This document shows positions 1-8,607 of a stretch of 64,000 nucleotides of DNA, piece after piece. The position numbers were made by a program, and so were the translations under genes. Under the pieces are notes generated by a model. The model was not told the origin of the DNA, did no database searches, and saw only the letters and a list, made by a program, of their open reading frames with translations. Location of the stretch: assembly GCA_007859835.1 (NCBI GenBank), contig SJPJ01000001.1, positions 5,146,926 to 5,210,925 on the forward strand, written 5' to 3'. This DNA is from Novipirellula herctigrandis. Its GTDB lineage: Bacteria; Planctomycetota; Planctomycetia; Pirellulales; Pirellulaceae. The stretch's first letter is position 1, and each line of letters begins with the position of its first letter.

Positions 1-1
1 A

Positions 2-184
2 ATGCAATTTGATGCTGATAAAGATGGCAAGTTAAGCAAAGAAGAGTTGCTTAAATTCGCAACTGAATTTGCACAACGTCAACCACCGGGAGATCGCCCC
101 AATGATCGTCGAGTCAGCGACCGTCGACCCGAAGATAGTCTAAGCGATCGGTCGTCTCGCCGAAGTCGTCCTGCTGCTGAGTAG
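2..184 (+). CDS. EF-hand protein, C-terminal part (cut by window start)
   Basis: The reading frame is open at the window edge and ends with TAG at 182-184. It starts with one calcium-binding EF-hand loop, D-A-D-K-D-G-K-L-S-K-E-E-L, in which the loop aspartates and the closing glutamate are present. A basic, low-complexity tail rich in Arg, Asp and Ser follows. The ATG at position 2 may be internal, because the protein probably continues upstream of the window. EF-hand proteins of this kind are usually secreted or periplasmic in planctomycetes and bind Ca2+. The next gene on the same strand also ends in EF-hand loops, so the two may belong to one locus. No specific function can be given. Confidence 0.6.
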   Translation: MQFDADKDGKLSKEELLKFATEFAQRQPPGDRPNDRRVSDRRPEDSLSDRSSRRSRPAAE

Positions 185-293
185 GACTCGCAAGTTTGTC
201 GTTGATCGCTCCGCCCAATCAATGCGGATTCACCTGTTGTATCCTCGCTGACCGACGGAGCGGTCAGCGAAGATTGCCTAAAGAGCCAATACG

Positions 294-1847
294 ATGAAGC
301 TCTCAATCTTAATGACGTTGATGACTGCGTCTTGCAGTTTGCCATGTATCGCCCAGACCTACCGAATAGTGGATACCGGTCAACTGCGTTGCTACGACAA
401 CCGCGACGAGATTGTCTACCCGGCATTAGGTGAGGCCTTTTTTGGTCAAGATGCTCATTACCAATCGAATGCGCCAGCCTACAAGGATAACGGTGATGGA
501 ACCGTATCCGATTTGGTCACAGGTTTGATGTGGCAAAAGGAACCTGGCCCAAAAAAAACGTACGACCAGGCAGTCTCCGGTGCGGTTGCTTGCAGCGTTG
601 GTGGATACGATGATTGGCGTCTACCAAATATCAAGGAACTTTACTCGCTGATTCGATTCAGCGGCGAAGACATCGATATCGAAAGTACAAGCACGTCGAA
701 TCGAACTCCTTTCATAGACACCGATTACTTTGACTTCGTTTACGGCGACCCGGCAAAAGGCGAACGGGTGATTGATTCGCAAATGGCGACGTCAACCAAG
801 TATGTCAGCACGACGATGGATGGCAACGAAACGATGTTCGGCGTCAATTTCGCGGACGGTCGTATCAAGGGTTATCCAACGGGCAATGAGCGTCCCGGAA
901 GGCCACAGAAAGGATTCTACGTTTTCTATGTCCGTCGTAATCCTAATTATGGAAACAATGATTTTCACGATAATGGTGACAAAACCATCACCGACAAAGC
1001 GACCGGGTTGAATTGGTTGCAACTTGACAGCGGGCATCTCAAGGCGGGTGAGAACAATGACGGAAAATTAAATTGGCAGCAGGCACTCGGTTGGGCCGAA
1101 GATTTGAACTTCGCCGGACACTCGGATTGGCGTCTGCCTAACGCGAAGGAACTGCAAAGCATCGTCGACTACACTCGATCGCCTGATACGACCGGATCGG
1201 CTGCGATTGATCCGATGTTCAAGGTAACGCCAATCCATGATGCTCTGGGCGAAGTGAACTACCCGTTCTACTGGACGAGTTCAACGCACAAGAGAACCGG
1301 TGGTGGCGAGGCTGCAGTGTATGTCGCATTTGGTCGCTCCCAGGGATGGATGTCAAGATTCGGCGGGCAATACAAACTGATGGATGTCCATGGCGCGGGT
1401 TCTCAACGTAGCGACCCCAAGGCTGGCGATCCGTCACGATTCCCGCGAGGCCGTGGTCCGCAAGGCGATGTGATCGCGATCTACAATATGGTCCGACCGG
1501 TACGCGGCGGATCTGTGAGCATTCGGGAAAGTGGACCGGAGTTGCTACCCAAACGAACTATTCGCCCTGGCCGAGCACTAGAACAGGGCCAAGGACCAGG
1601 AGGCATGGGGGCACGCGGCATGGGGGCGCGCGGCATGGACGCACGCGGTCCGATGGAGGGGCGCCCTCTCGCGTTCGTTCCCAGGCTCGACCGTGACGGC
1701 GACGGGAAAGTTTCTCGACAGGAGTTCGATGGCCCTGCCGAGGCATTCGATCGTCACGACGTGAACAAAGACGGCTACCTCATGGATAGCGAAAGTCCAC
1801 TTCATCAAGGGCCACCGCAACGCGGAATGCGCCAACGCCCTCGCTAA
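294..1847 (+). CDS. Secreted DUF1566 (Lcl-type) protein with C-terminal EF-hands
   Basis: This 517-residue protein has a signal peptide (about residues 1-20, ending CIAQ). Two DUF1566/Lcl C-terminal-type repeats follow, one at about 60-205 and one at about 220-400. Each repeat carries the hallmarks D-N-G-D-G/K-T-(V/I)-(S/T)-D, a GL-W segment and D-W-R-L-P-N-x-K-E-L. A Gly-Met-Ala-Arg linker of 15-bp DNA repeats leads to two EF-hand-like loops (DRDGDGKVS and DVNKDGYL) near the C terminus. The DUF1566 fold is common in secreted and surface proteins, and its molecular role is not established here. The ATG at 294 is chosen because the signal peptide starts there. It converges on the DUF1559 gene with 34 nt between them, and no clear terminator is visible in that gap. 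Confidence 0.8.
   Translation: MKLSILMTLMTASCSLPCIAQTYRIVDTGQLRCYDNRDEIVYPALGEAFFGQDAHYQSNAPAYKDNGDGTVSDLVTGLMWQKEPGPKKTYDQAVSGAVACSVGGYDDWRLPNIKELYSLIRFSGEDIDIESTSTSNRTPFIDTDYFDFVYGDPAKGERVIDSQMATSTKYVSTTMDGNETMFGVNFADGRIKGYPTGNERPGRPQKGFYVFYVRRNPNYGNNDFHDNGDKTITDKATGLNWLQLDSGHLKAGENNDGKLNWQQALGWAEDLNFAGHSDWRLPNAKELQSIVDYTRSPDTTGSAAIDPMFKVTPIHDALGEVNYPFYWTSSTHKRTGGGEAAVYVAFGRSQGWMSRFGGQYKLMDVHGAGSQRSDPKAGDPSRFPRGRGPQGDVIAIYNMVRPVRGGSVSIRESGPELLPKRTIRPGRALEQGQGPGGMGARGMGARGMDARGPMEGRPLAFVPRLDRDGDGKVSRQEFDGPAEAFDRHDVNKDGYLMDSESPLHQGPPQRGMRQRPR
1602..1646 (+). repeat. Three 15-bp tandem repeats inside the DUF1566 gene
   Basis: The unit ggcatgggggcacgc is repeated three times with few changes. 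It encodes G-M-G-A-R, G-M-G-A-R and G-M-D-A-R in the linker before the EF-hands. In-frame repeats like this can change the linker length by slippage. Confidence 0.85.
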
Positions 1848-1881
1848 CGAGACCGCGTTTTTCAGAACACGCCCACCTTAT

Positions 1882-2793
1882 CTACTCAAACACTTGATCG
1901 TGATCAGCACGCGTACAACGGCAGCGGTAGAGTTCCATATCAATTGACTCGGTTACCAATTCAACGGAACCATCGGCTCGAACAAAGTGAGATCCGGCGG
2001 GATGGTAGCTGGAAAAGTTGAACGGTGCTCCTGTTTCCGAATTGGGTGGCGTTGTGGCAACTGCGGTGATTCGTCCCGGGGCATGAGCGGCACCTGCGAT
2101 AACCCCTAACCATGTCGATGGCGAAAACTCGCTTGTGCGTTCGCCCACCATATAGGTGTTGCTGAGTCCATCGAGAACGTCACGCAATAGGAACGCGCGT
2201 TGGAACACCAACATTCCATTGCCGACGCAATCCTTCCCTCCGGTGCAAGCTTGTGCCATTTGAATGGTCCCGAAGTTGCCAATGTAGTTAGCTGTAGGGA
2301 CCATTGTGGCCGTGAATCCTGGGTCATAGTTCGGCTTCGGCATGGGACCGGGTTCTAGGAGATAGAGAGGCTGCGAGGAATCCGAGGGGCATAAATAGGT
2401 GGGAATTGTGGTTGTCCGCGCGCCTTCGTGAATTGGATCGGAAATCGAAACATCCAAGTCAACAAGGTTGTCGAGGGCATTGCTTTGCTCCAAAAATGGC
2501 AGCAACCGAGCGGCCCATCCCCATCCTGGTTTGCCAAGCCAGTAGGGTTTCCTGCTGGCAGGGTGCATGGCTTGCCAACCAGGGGGTAAACAACGGTTGC
2601 TGTCGTGATACATATGCATTGCCAAACCGATTTGTTTCATATTGTTTTTGCACGACGTGGCTCGCGCCGCTTCACGAGCAGCTTGGACAGCTGGCAGAAG
2701 CAAACCAACGAGTACGCCGATGATGGCAATGACGACAAGAAGTTCGACCAGCGTAAATGCAGCCGGGCATGGATCGCGTCTAAGAGTTTTCAT
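1882..2793 (-). CDS. DUF1559 protein with prepilin-type N terminus
   Basis: This 303-residue protein starts with a short basic leader. The type IV prepilin signature A-F-T-L-V-E-L-L-V-V-I-A-I-I follows, where cleavage and methylation would occur just before the Phe. Next comes the planctomycete-typical A-V-Q-A-A-R-E-A-A-R helix, and the rest matches the DUF1559 pattern (C-x-N-N-M-K-Q-I-G-L-A near residue 50, V-G-E-R-T near 220, H-x-x-G-x-x-F-V-x-A-D-G-S near 270). These proteins are expanded in planctomycetes and resemble pseudopilins of type II secretion. The individual role is unknown. Two direct repeats lie just upstream of the ATG at 2793. Confidence 0.88.
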   Translation of the reverse strand: MKTLRRDPCPAAFTLVELLVVIAIIGVLVGLLLPAVQAAREAARATSCKNNMKQIGLAMHMYHDSNRCLPPGWQAMHPASRKPYWLGKPGWGWAARLLPFLEQSNALDNLVDLDVSISDPIHEGARTTTIPTYLCPSDSSQPLYLLEPGPMPKPNYDPGFTATMVPTANYIGNFGTIQMAQACTGGKDCVGNGMLVFQRAFLLRDVLDGLSNTYMVGERTSEFSPSTWLGVIAGAAHAPGRITAVATTPPNSETGAPFNFSSYHPAGSHFVRADGSVELVTESIDMELYRCRCTRADHDQVFE

Positions 2794-2799
2794 GTTGCT

Positions 2800-2825
2800 A
2801 AATAGTGTCTTGATAAATAGTGTCT
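2800..2825. repeat. Direct repeat just upstream of the DUF1559 start
   Basis: The 11-mer aaatagtgtct occurs at 2800-2810 and again at 2815-2825, separated by 4 nt. This is 6 nt before the minus-strand ATG at 2793. The position suits an operator or a translational control site, but it could be a simple slippage duplication. Confidence 0.4.
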
Positions 2826-2985
2826 GATAGTCGAAGCGAACGAACCGCCGTTAGCGCAGCGATTAACTCGCTCGCCAATGGCGTCGTCACGAAAGGACGC
2901 CAGCGTTTTTTGGCTGACTCCACATGCATTGCGTCAGACGAGAAAGCCTGGCGAATATCAAGTAGTTAAAAGAAAGAGGCCGACC

Positions 2986-3609
2986 CTAGGGGACGGGCGG
3001 CTCGGGTGAAACCGAGCGAGAAGCGGCAAATTCATCCGACAACCTTAGCCAGTGCATCGGCCACTCCATTGGGGCGACAACGTGATGGTCGTCTTTGTCG
3101 ACGAACGCTTGTGCCAACAATGTCCACATTAAACGGAGGTTGCGGCACTGGGCAGCTTTCCAAAACAGAACGACCGAGGTCTTCGTTCGGCTTGCCACCG
3201 GCATGTCATCCGCCGTGCCGGCGGGTTCCGAAACTTCGCATGTTGAAACGCCGGTGGAACAACAGCAGCAGTGATTCGAAAGCTTCGAAACGTTGTTTTT
3301 CGCGTTGACTCGGTCGACCAGGAAATCGGGCGGCTTCACACCTGCATCGGACGCCCATCGAAGTTTTTCCTCGTCGCTAAAGCAACAGCAAGTGTCCCAG
3401 CAAAATTCAGCCGTTGCACAACCACACGGGCAATTTTCGCAGGGGAAACGCTCGTCCAAGCTGTCTCGAGATGCGACAAGCGGTGCAGGCATCATTAAGG
3501 CACCACTCGACGCAATCGAGACGAGTAGTGTCAAGAGGACGCATACCAATGGTTGGTAGTCGTGGTGCCGTAAAATAGAGGGAAACAGGGAACTCAAATA
3601 AGATACCAA
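2986..3609 (-). CDS. Cys-rich planctomycete protein of unknown function, membrane-anchored N terminus
   Basis: This frame of about 207 residues has a hydrophobic segment near residues 20-45, read as a signal peptide or membrane anchor. An unusual cysteine-dense part follows: C-E-N-C-P-C-G-C-A around residue 58, C-W-D-T-C-C-C-F around 70, and C-C-C-C-S around 114. The first two clusters resemble a metal-binding or disulfide-rich head that I have seen only in uncharacterised planctomycete proteins. The frame opens with TTG at 3609 and has no in-frame ATG before the hydrophobic segment, so the true start is uncertain. It lies upstream of and co-directional with the DUF1559 gene, 192 nt away. I do not recognise the function. 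Metal binding is an inference from the cysteines only. Confidence 0.55.
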   Translation of the reverse strand: MVSYLSSLFPSILRHHDYQPLVCVLLTLLVSIASSGALMMPAPLVASRDSLDERFPCENCPCGCATAEFCWDTCCCFSDEEKLRWASDAGVKPPDFLVDRVNAKNNVSKLSNHCCCCSTGVSTCEVSEPAGTADDMPVASRTKTSVVLFWKAAQCRNLRLMWTLLAQAFVDKDDHHVVAPMEWPMHWLRLSDEFAASRSVSPEPPVP

Positions 3610-3943
3610 TGCAGCACGAGTGCCATCGCAATTGCGGCCAACGAGAATCGCGCTCCAGCGTCTAGGCCAAATTGACTATCAATACCAAGAGTATAGCCGT
3701 CAAGCATGGTTTTTGAGATACCTAGTCAAAACCGTGTTCGATACGAGGGTTCTGGGGCCTAGTCACCTTCCCAAATGGTATGCGGCTATACTGGGATTCA
3801 TCGCTTTCGCGATTTGATTAGCGATTCGATGGCGGACGATTTTTGTCAAGGCTACGAATTGGAAGTCACTTTCGATATCGATCGATACGCAGTCGGACGA
3901 ATCCAACATGATATTTTGGCGATTTTTGAGTGAGTAACGGATT
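3610..3943. other. Intergenic region before the sulfatase gene, no gene seen
   Basis: This stretch of about 330 bp lies between the Cys-rich protein gene (minus) and the sulfatase gene (plus). Short frames occur on both strands, but none has a recognisable domain. It should hold the divergent promoters. I cannot point to a clear -35/-10 pair. Confidence 0.4.
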
Positions 3944-5695
3944 GTGAAACGAATGAATCGAAATGCAACGTTGCTGCAATTAACGCTCCTGAAATTTACG
4001 GTGGGCGTTTGTGTTGTTGTCGGTCTACTTAACGTATCTGTCGCTTCGCATCTCGATACCGACAAGCCGAACGTTTTGATCATCTACTTTGATGACATGG
4101 GCTACGGCGATATGGGGGCTAACGGGCCGAGTGGTTTGAGCATACCTGTGGACTCAAAGTACCTTGATCCTGCTGCTAGGACGTTGACTCCGAACCTTGA
4201 TCGATTTGCGAATCAGGGGCTGCGTTTCACTCGCGGGCATTCTGCGGATGGTGTCTGTTCGCCGTCTCGCTACTCACTACTCACGGGCCATTATTCGTGG
4301 CGCACCCGTTTGAAGAGAGGTGTGACGGGCGGATACAGTTCGACTTTTATGGATGCGGATCGTTTTACGATCGGCGAGCTGTTTCGCAAGCATGGCTATA
4401 CAACTGCCATGATTGGGAAATGGCATATTGGAATGGAGTTTCAGCGGATGGATGGCAAAGCGGCAGTAAAGATTACAGGCAACGATAAGAACGTGCTCGG
4501 TAAACTTGATCTGTCGAAACCTGTCATGGACACCCCCGCTCATCGTGGTTTTGACTACTGGTTTGGAACGCCCGCATCTTTGGACATGCCTCCCTACGCA
4601 TGGCTAGAATCGGATTCCAAGACGGGAGAGGTTCATGTTTTGTACCAAGGTGGGATTGTCGCGGATGGTAACGTTGACTTCAGCCAAGCTCGTGTGGCGC
4701 GAAATAGCGATTTCGTCCTCTTTGACAAAACCTATGGAATCCATGCACGTGATGGAGCCAAGGACCCTACCTTTGTCTTTGCAGACTATTTGCAGATCCA
4801 GGCCGCGAAAGTAGTCGACCTGATCAAAGATCGCAAACCAGACGATAAGCCGTTCATGATGTACGTTCCCATGCCGGCACCGCACGCGCCGCATGCAGTA
4901 CAAGAAAGCTTTCAAGGTTGTGCGGGTTACCAATACGGCGATTACGTTGTCCAAACGGATTACTACACAGGCGAAATTCTAAAATCACTTGGTGATCTGA
5001 ACGATCCGAAGAGCGTCGCAGCCAATACAATTGTGTTCATCACTAGCGACAATGGACCCGAAAATCAAGCTTATACATCGAGTCTTCAGTTGAACCATGA
5101 TGCCAATGGCCCGTGGGCTGGCCGAAAACGCGACAACTACGAAGGAGGTACTTGTGTTCCCTTTATGTTACGTTGGCCAGGAAAAATAGCACCGGGCACA
5201 ACGGACCATGCGTGTTGGCAGGGAGACTTTGTTGCGACCATGGCCGCGGTACTACATTATGATCTTCGCCAGGATGAAGCCCCTGACGCCGAAAGCTTTT
5301 TGCCCGTTTTGCTCGGGAATCCGATGCCGACAGAACGTCGTGCAGGATTTATCGAGCATTCATCCTCAGGACAATTCGCTCTGATTGACCAAAGCGGAGA
5401 GTGGAAATTGATTGATGGTACGGGTGGAGGCGGAAACAAGCGGACATGCGACGCGGATAATCGCGAAACGCGAGCGTCGGGCGTGATTCGTGGGACGCCA
5501 CGCCAACTGTTTCATTTGAAAACCGATCCGGGTGAACGTGACAATCTGCTGGTCGACGATTCGACCAACCCCAACGACAATCACGATCCGACGCCCTCTG
5601 CATTGGCAAAGGAACGGGAGCTTTATGATATCCTGAACGCCATTCGCGGCGACAAAATCAGGGGCACGGATGGCTCAAGCAACATACCGCGTTAA
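3944..5695 (+). CDS. Secreted arylsulfatase (S1 family sulfatase)
   Basis: This 583-residue sulfatase hydrolyses a sulfate ester, in planctomycetes usually on sulfated algal polysaccharides. A signal peptide (about residues 10-35) points to export. The metal-binding D-D pair lies at residues 50-51 (I-I-Y-F-D-D-M-G-Y-G). The formylglycine motif C-S-P-S-R follows at Cys105, with the usual L-L-T-G after it. A downstream G-K-W-H-I-G segment supplies the conserved Lys and His, and T-S-D-N-G-P-E near residue 367 supplies further metal ligands. Activity needs a formylglycine-generating enzyme or anaerobic maturase, and none is encoded in the window. The frame opens with GTG at 3944, and ATG at 3953 is an equally good start. 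The substrate cannot be read from the sequence. Confidence 0.92.
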   Translation: MKRMNRNATLLQLTLLKFTVGVCVVVGLLNVSVASHLDTDKPNVLIIYFDDMGYGDMGANGPSGLSIPVDSKYLDPAARTLTPNLDRFANQGLRFTRGHSADGVCSPSRYSLLTGHYSWRTRLKRGVTGGYSSTFMDADRFTIGELFRKHGYTTAMIGKWHIGMEFQRMDGKAAVKITGNDKNVLGKLDLSKPVMDTPAHRGFDYWFGTPASLDMPPYAWLESDSKTGEVHVLYQGGIVADGNVDFSQARVARNSDFVLFDKTYGIHARDGAKDPTFVFADYLQIQAAKVVDLIKDRKPDDKPFMMYVPMPAPHAPHAVQESFQGCAGYQYGDYVVQTDYYTGEILKSLGDLNDPKSVAANTIVFITSDNGPENQAYTSSLQLNHDANGPWAGRKRDNYEGGTCVPFMLRWPGKIAPGTTDHACWQGDFVATMAAVLHYDLRQDEAPDAESFLPVLLGNPMPTERRAGFIEHSSSGQFALIDQSGEWKLIDGTGGGGNKRTCDADNRETRASGVIRGTPRQLFHLKTDPGERDNLLVDDSTNPNDNHDPTPSALAKERELYDILNAIRGDKIRGTDGSSNIPR

Positions 5696-5808
5696 AGTCA
5701 AACGAACTGCTCGCGACCTACTCGTCGCCGCACAGCGACCACCAAAAATGTGAACTCCCTGAACTCCGCCCAAGGTCTACGCCGACGGCCTACAATGGAA
5801 ATCCTATC

Positions 5809-6534
5809 ATGACTAAGAATACCCTGGCCCTTGCCATTTTGTTTCAGTTCGCCTTTTCCTCCGTTTTGTTGGCTGATCAACGCGGGAAACTGATTTTCGA
5901 GGATTCGTTCGAACGCAATGAATCGCAAGAACAGACCGATGAGGTTGGCAACGGATGGAACACGAATAGCAAATCGCGGGCAGCGGGTAATAAACAGGTC
6001 GATCTCAAAGACGGTGCGATGCACATCAAGATGCACCCCCAAGCAGATCACGCGGTCTCTGTTACACATCAGGCTGAGTTCAAAAATGGTTCGGTCGAAC
6101 TGCGATTCAAGTTGGAAGGCGAAAAGGACATTCTGGGGCTGGATTTCGCGGATCAAAAGTTCAAAGACGTTCATGCGGGCCACCTGTTCAAGGTCACTGT
6201 CGCAGCCAAGTACGTTCAAATACACGATATGAAGCTTGGTGATATGAACATGAAGTATCACGCGGCGAAGAAGGCAAAGAGCCTTACCGATGAGCAGAAA
6301 GCATTTCTAAGCACGACGAAAAAGAAAGTTCCCGCGAAACTAGCGGTTGGCCAATGGCATGATCTCATGGTTCAAATCGTGGGCGATAAAGTGACCGCTT
6401 CGATTGATGGGAAAGAGACTGCAAGTTTTTCATCGCAGGGCTTCGCTCATCCGACGAAACGGATGTTGCGGTTAGCTGTCCCACGGAGCGCTGTCGTGGA
6501 TGACGTGAAAATTTTCTCCCTGATTGAATCCTGA
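5809..6534 (+). CDS. Secreted beta-sandwich protein, LamG/DUF1080-like
   Basis: This 241-residue protein has a clean signal peptide (about residues 1-22, ending LLADQ). The rest follows a jelly-roll-like pattern: L-I-F-E-D-S-F-E-R at the start, a central G-S-V-E-L-R-F-K strand, then W-H-D-L-M-V-Q-I-V-G-D-K-V-T-A-S-I-D-G-K, the typical dispensable-strand region of concanavalin-like or 3-keto-disaccharide-hydrolase-like (DUF1080) proteins. It lies 113 nt downstream of the sulfatase on the same strand and may be co-transcribed with it. A carbohydrate-related role is therefore likely but not shown. No catalytic residues could be assigned. Confidence 0.65.
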   Translation: MTKNTLALAILFQFAFSSVLLADQRGKLIFEDSFERNESQEQTDEVGNGWNTNSKSRAAGNKQVDLKDGAMHIKMHPQADHAVSVTHQAEFKNGSVELRFKLEGEKDILGLDFADQKFKDVHAGHLFKVTVAAKYVQIHDMKLGDMNMKYHAAKKAKSLTDEQKAFLSTTKKKVPAKLAVGQWHDLMVQIVGDKVTASIDGKETASFSSQGFAHPTKRMLRLAVPRSAVVDDVKIFSLIES

Positions 6535-6568
6535 GAATAAGCAAATCAGCTCAGTCGCGAAGTGCTTA

Positions 6569-6647
6569 AAAGAACAACGTCTGTTCTTTAAAGAAAACGG
6601 CGAGCCATTCTTCAACACGCGTATCTCGCTGGTCCGAACGAGATACG
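6569..6647. terminator. Two hairpins between convergent genes, probable bidirectional terminator
   Basis: Two perfect inverted repeats lie between the plus-strand gene ending at 6534 and the minus-strand gene ending at 6673. The first is aaagaaca / tgttcttt (8 bp, 5-nt loop, 6569-6589). The second is cgtatctcg / cgagatacg (9 bp, 10-nt loop, 6620-6647). Convergent placement suggests transcription termination for both genes. No long T-run follows either stem, so the mechanism is uncertain. Confidence 0.5.
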
Positions 6648-6672
6648 GGCGGTTGCAGACTTTCCGTGAGGG

Positions 6673-8565
6673 CTATTTCGCGTGCACAGCAAGTACGTTT
6701 ACTGGCAAGCCTGGTACCACTTGCAACGTGGGGCGAATCTCGGTTGCATCGCTGCAAAGGATACGTTCGGGTCCCACAAAGTAAGTGTGATTGTCAGCAA
6801 CGATCAAGTTGAAGGTTTCGACAGGTTCCTCGGCAAGTTCGACGGCTTCGATAGCGGTCGTTCCCGTTGCATGACGCAAAACCATTCCAGGTTCAAGTTC
6901 CTTCGAACGCAGCCATCCGCGACCGGAGACCCACCAATAGTGTCCGAGTGTCGCTTCGATTTTTCCTTCTTGGGTGGAAAACACAAAAGTTTTTGCCGGC
7001 GGGCGGTGCGTGGTGTTTAGCACCGGCTTTAGCTTCAATTCGCCACTCGCAACGTCTTGGGAGAGCACCCGATCGCCCACTCGAATGCTCTCGATATTTC
7101 GCAGGCCATATTCGGTTTGAACTTGGGTGCCCCTAATCAAGCATTCGCGGTTAATCAAAACGAGAATAATAACTGGCTGAGATGCATAGACAATGTCTTT
7201 GCGGTCCTCGTAGTAGCGACGATCACGGTTCTTCTCACCGTAGTGTAATTGTTCGTTGTAGCGGTCCCACCAACCCCACCATGCGTTGGTGTTGCGGTCG
7301 ACCTCGGCATCGGTCGCGGCCTGCAAAAGATCAAACACACGTTCCTGAGCAATCGCTTTTGTGAAATTATTGGCGTCATTATTCTTGATGGCTCGGTTGA
7401 TTTCACTTTGTGTCGATTGATCAACGATCTGCTGGGCAACCGCGTTTTTCGAAAAAGGTATGGTTAATGTTTGCCCTGGCTGCATACCCGCTGGCATAGC
7501 ACTTCGTGGACGCGACATACGTGCTACCGTCAACCGATTGGGCTTGTAAAGCACTTTGTCAACGACAGCAATTTGCTCCAAATCACGCAGTTCCTGGGAC
7601 ATCGCAAGTCGCAGAATTCTTTCACCGTTGGCTCGTTGGAAAACCAGGTGTTTCACTTCCGTTTCTGTCGAGAGCATTTCGAGCAAACCAGGAACATAAA
7701 ACACCATGGGATATTCTTTGATCCCATTCATCGCGGATTGCCCTCGCTTGGATGTAAGCTCGGACATTGCGATTTTGACCAATGCGTCGCATGCCTCTTG
7801 GCTCCGCACATTCTTAATTGCGTCAACGAACGGTAGTGCTGTGTTACCAGGTAGTTGCAGCGCGGTGAGTTGCAAGGCATGGATAGCCGTTGAATCTTGA
7901 AGTTCGTCTAACGCATCGAGTGTTTTGATCTTTTCCTTGGTCTTCGATCCCAATAGCGAGGCCGCCCATTTCTTCATCTGCGGCATCCATGCTTTTGTCT
8001 GTTTCACCAATTCGTTCGACTTTTGCCTGGCTTCACGAATTTCATCCTTAGTTAGCCACTGGTCGCCAATTCGTTCGAATTGCAACTTAGTACGCGCCAT
8101 TCGATCGTCGGATCGTGCTGCTAGCACCCCGTACCAATGCGCTTTGGCTTGGTCCTTTAATCCGTGTTGCTCTGCCCAATTGGCGAGGCGGCGATGATCA
8201 TTCAGATTCAACGGGCCGTCACCACGTTCCTGATCGTACTCCTCAAGCAAAGGCGTCATGCGATCGGAATTCAATTCATCAACACCTAGCCATGTGTCAT
8301 CGAGGCACACTTGTCCCGCTTGCCAGCGAGCAAAGGCGCCAATCGGTGCCGCGTCGTGATGCGCCTTCAACACGGATCGATCGGTGATCTCACCGCGAGC
8401 TTCTGCCTGCAACGTGGCCTGCAACGGATCTTTCAGGGAGCTCAAATCAACGGACCAAGCTTCCGCTGCGTCGCCAATGCAAAGCAGAATCAAGCCACAA
8501 AGGAACCTCATTTCATTGACCCTGAAACGACGACTCGCTAATCTGAACAGAGGTCGGCTGAGCAT
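6673..8565 (-). CDS. Secreted protein with C-terminal HINT domain
   Basis: This protein of about 630 residues has a signal peptide, a long helical, partly repeat-like middle with conserved Trp/Gln patches, and a C-terminal HINT (Hedgehog/intein) module from Cys475 to about residue 605. HINT marks are R-E-C-L-I-R-G-T with the candidate nucleophile Cys, I-R-V-G-D-R-V-L, the block B histidine in L-G-H-Y-W-W-V, and N-L-I-V-A-D-N-H-T-Y-F-V. Only about 25 residues follow, in a tail (I-R-P-T-L-Q-V-V-P-G-L) that I associate with planctomycete HINT proteins, so no toxin or extein follows. HINT domains catalyse autoproteolysis. Two starts are possible: ATG 8565, preceded by AGGGGG 9 nt upstream, or ATG 8511, which leaves a shorter, cleaner signal peptide. 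Confidence 0.8.
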   Translation of the reverse strand: MLSRPLFRLASRRFRVNEMRFLCGLILLCIGDAAEAWSVDLSSLKDPLQATLQAEARGEITDRSVLKAHHDAAPIGAFARWQAGQVCLDDTWLGVDELNSDRMTPLLEEYDQERGDGPLNLNDHRRLANWAEQHGLKDQAKAHWYGVLAARSDDRMARTKLQFERIGDQWLTKDEIREARQKSNELVKQTKAWMPQMKKWAASLLGSKTKEKIKTLDALDELQDSTAIHALQLTALQLPGNTALPFVDAIKNVRSQEACDALVKIAMSELTSKRGQSAMNGIKEYPMVFYVPGLLEMLSTETEVKHLVFQRANGERILRLAMSQELRDLEQIAVVDKVLYKPNRLTVARMSRPRSAMPAGMQPGQTLTIPFSKNAVAQQIVDQSTQSEINRAIKNNDANNFTKAIAQERVFDLLQAATDAEVDRNTNAWWGWWDRYNEQLHYGEKNRDRRYYEDRKDIVYASQPVIILVLINRECLIRGTQVQTEYGLRNIESIRVGDRVLSQDVASGELKLKPVLNTTHRPPAKTFVFSTQEGKIEATLGHYWWVSGRGWLRSKELEPGMVLRHATGTTAIEAVELAEEPVETFNLIVADNHTYFVGPERILCSDATEIRPTLQVVPGLPVNVLAVHAK

Positions 8566-8607
8566 CGTGGTGTACCCCCTAAACCGAGAAGAGATGCGGA
8601 TCCCAAA

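Noticed and set aside
6673-8565. Intein in a host protein
   Set aside because: The HINT module is at the C terminus and no C-extein follows. The protein is exported, so it is a HINT protein and not an intein.
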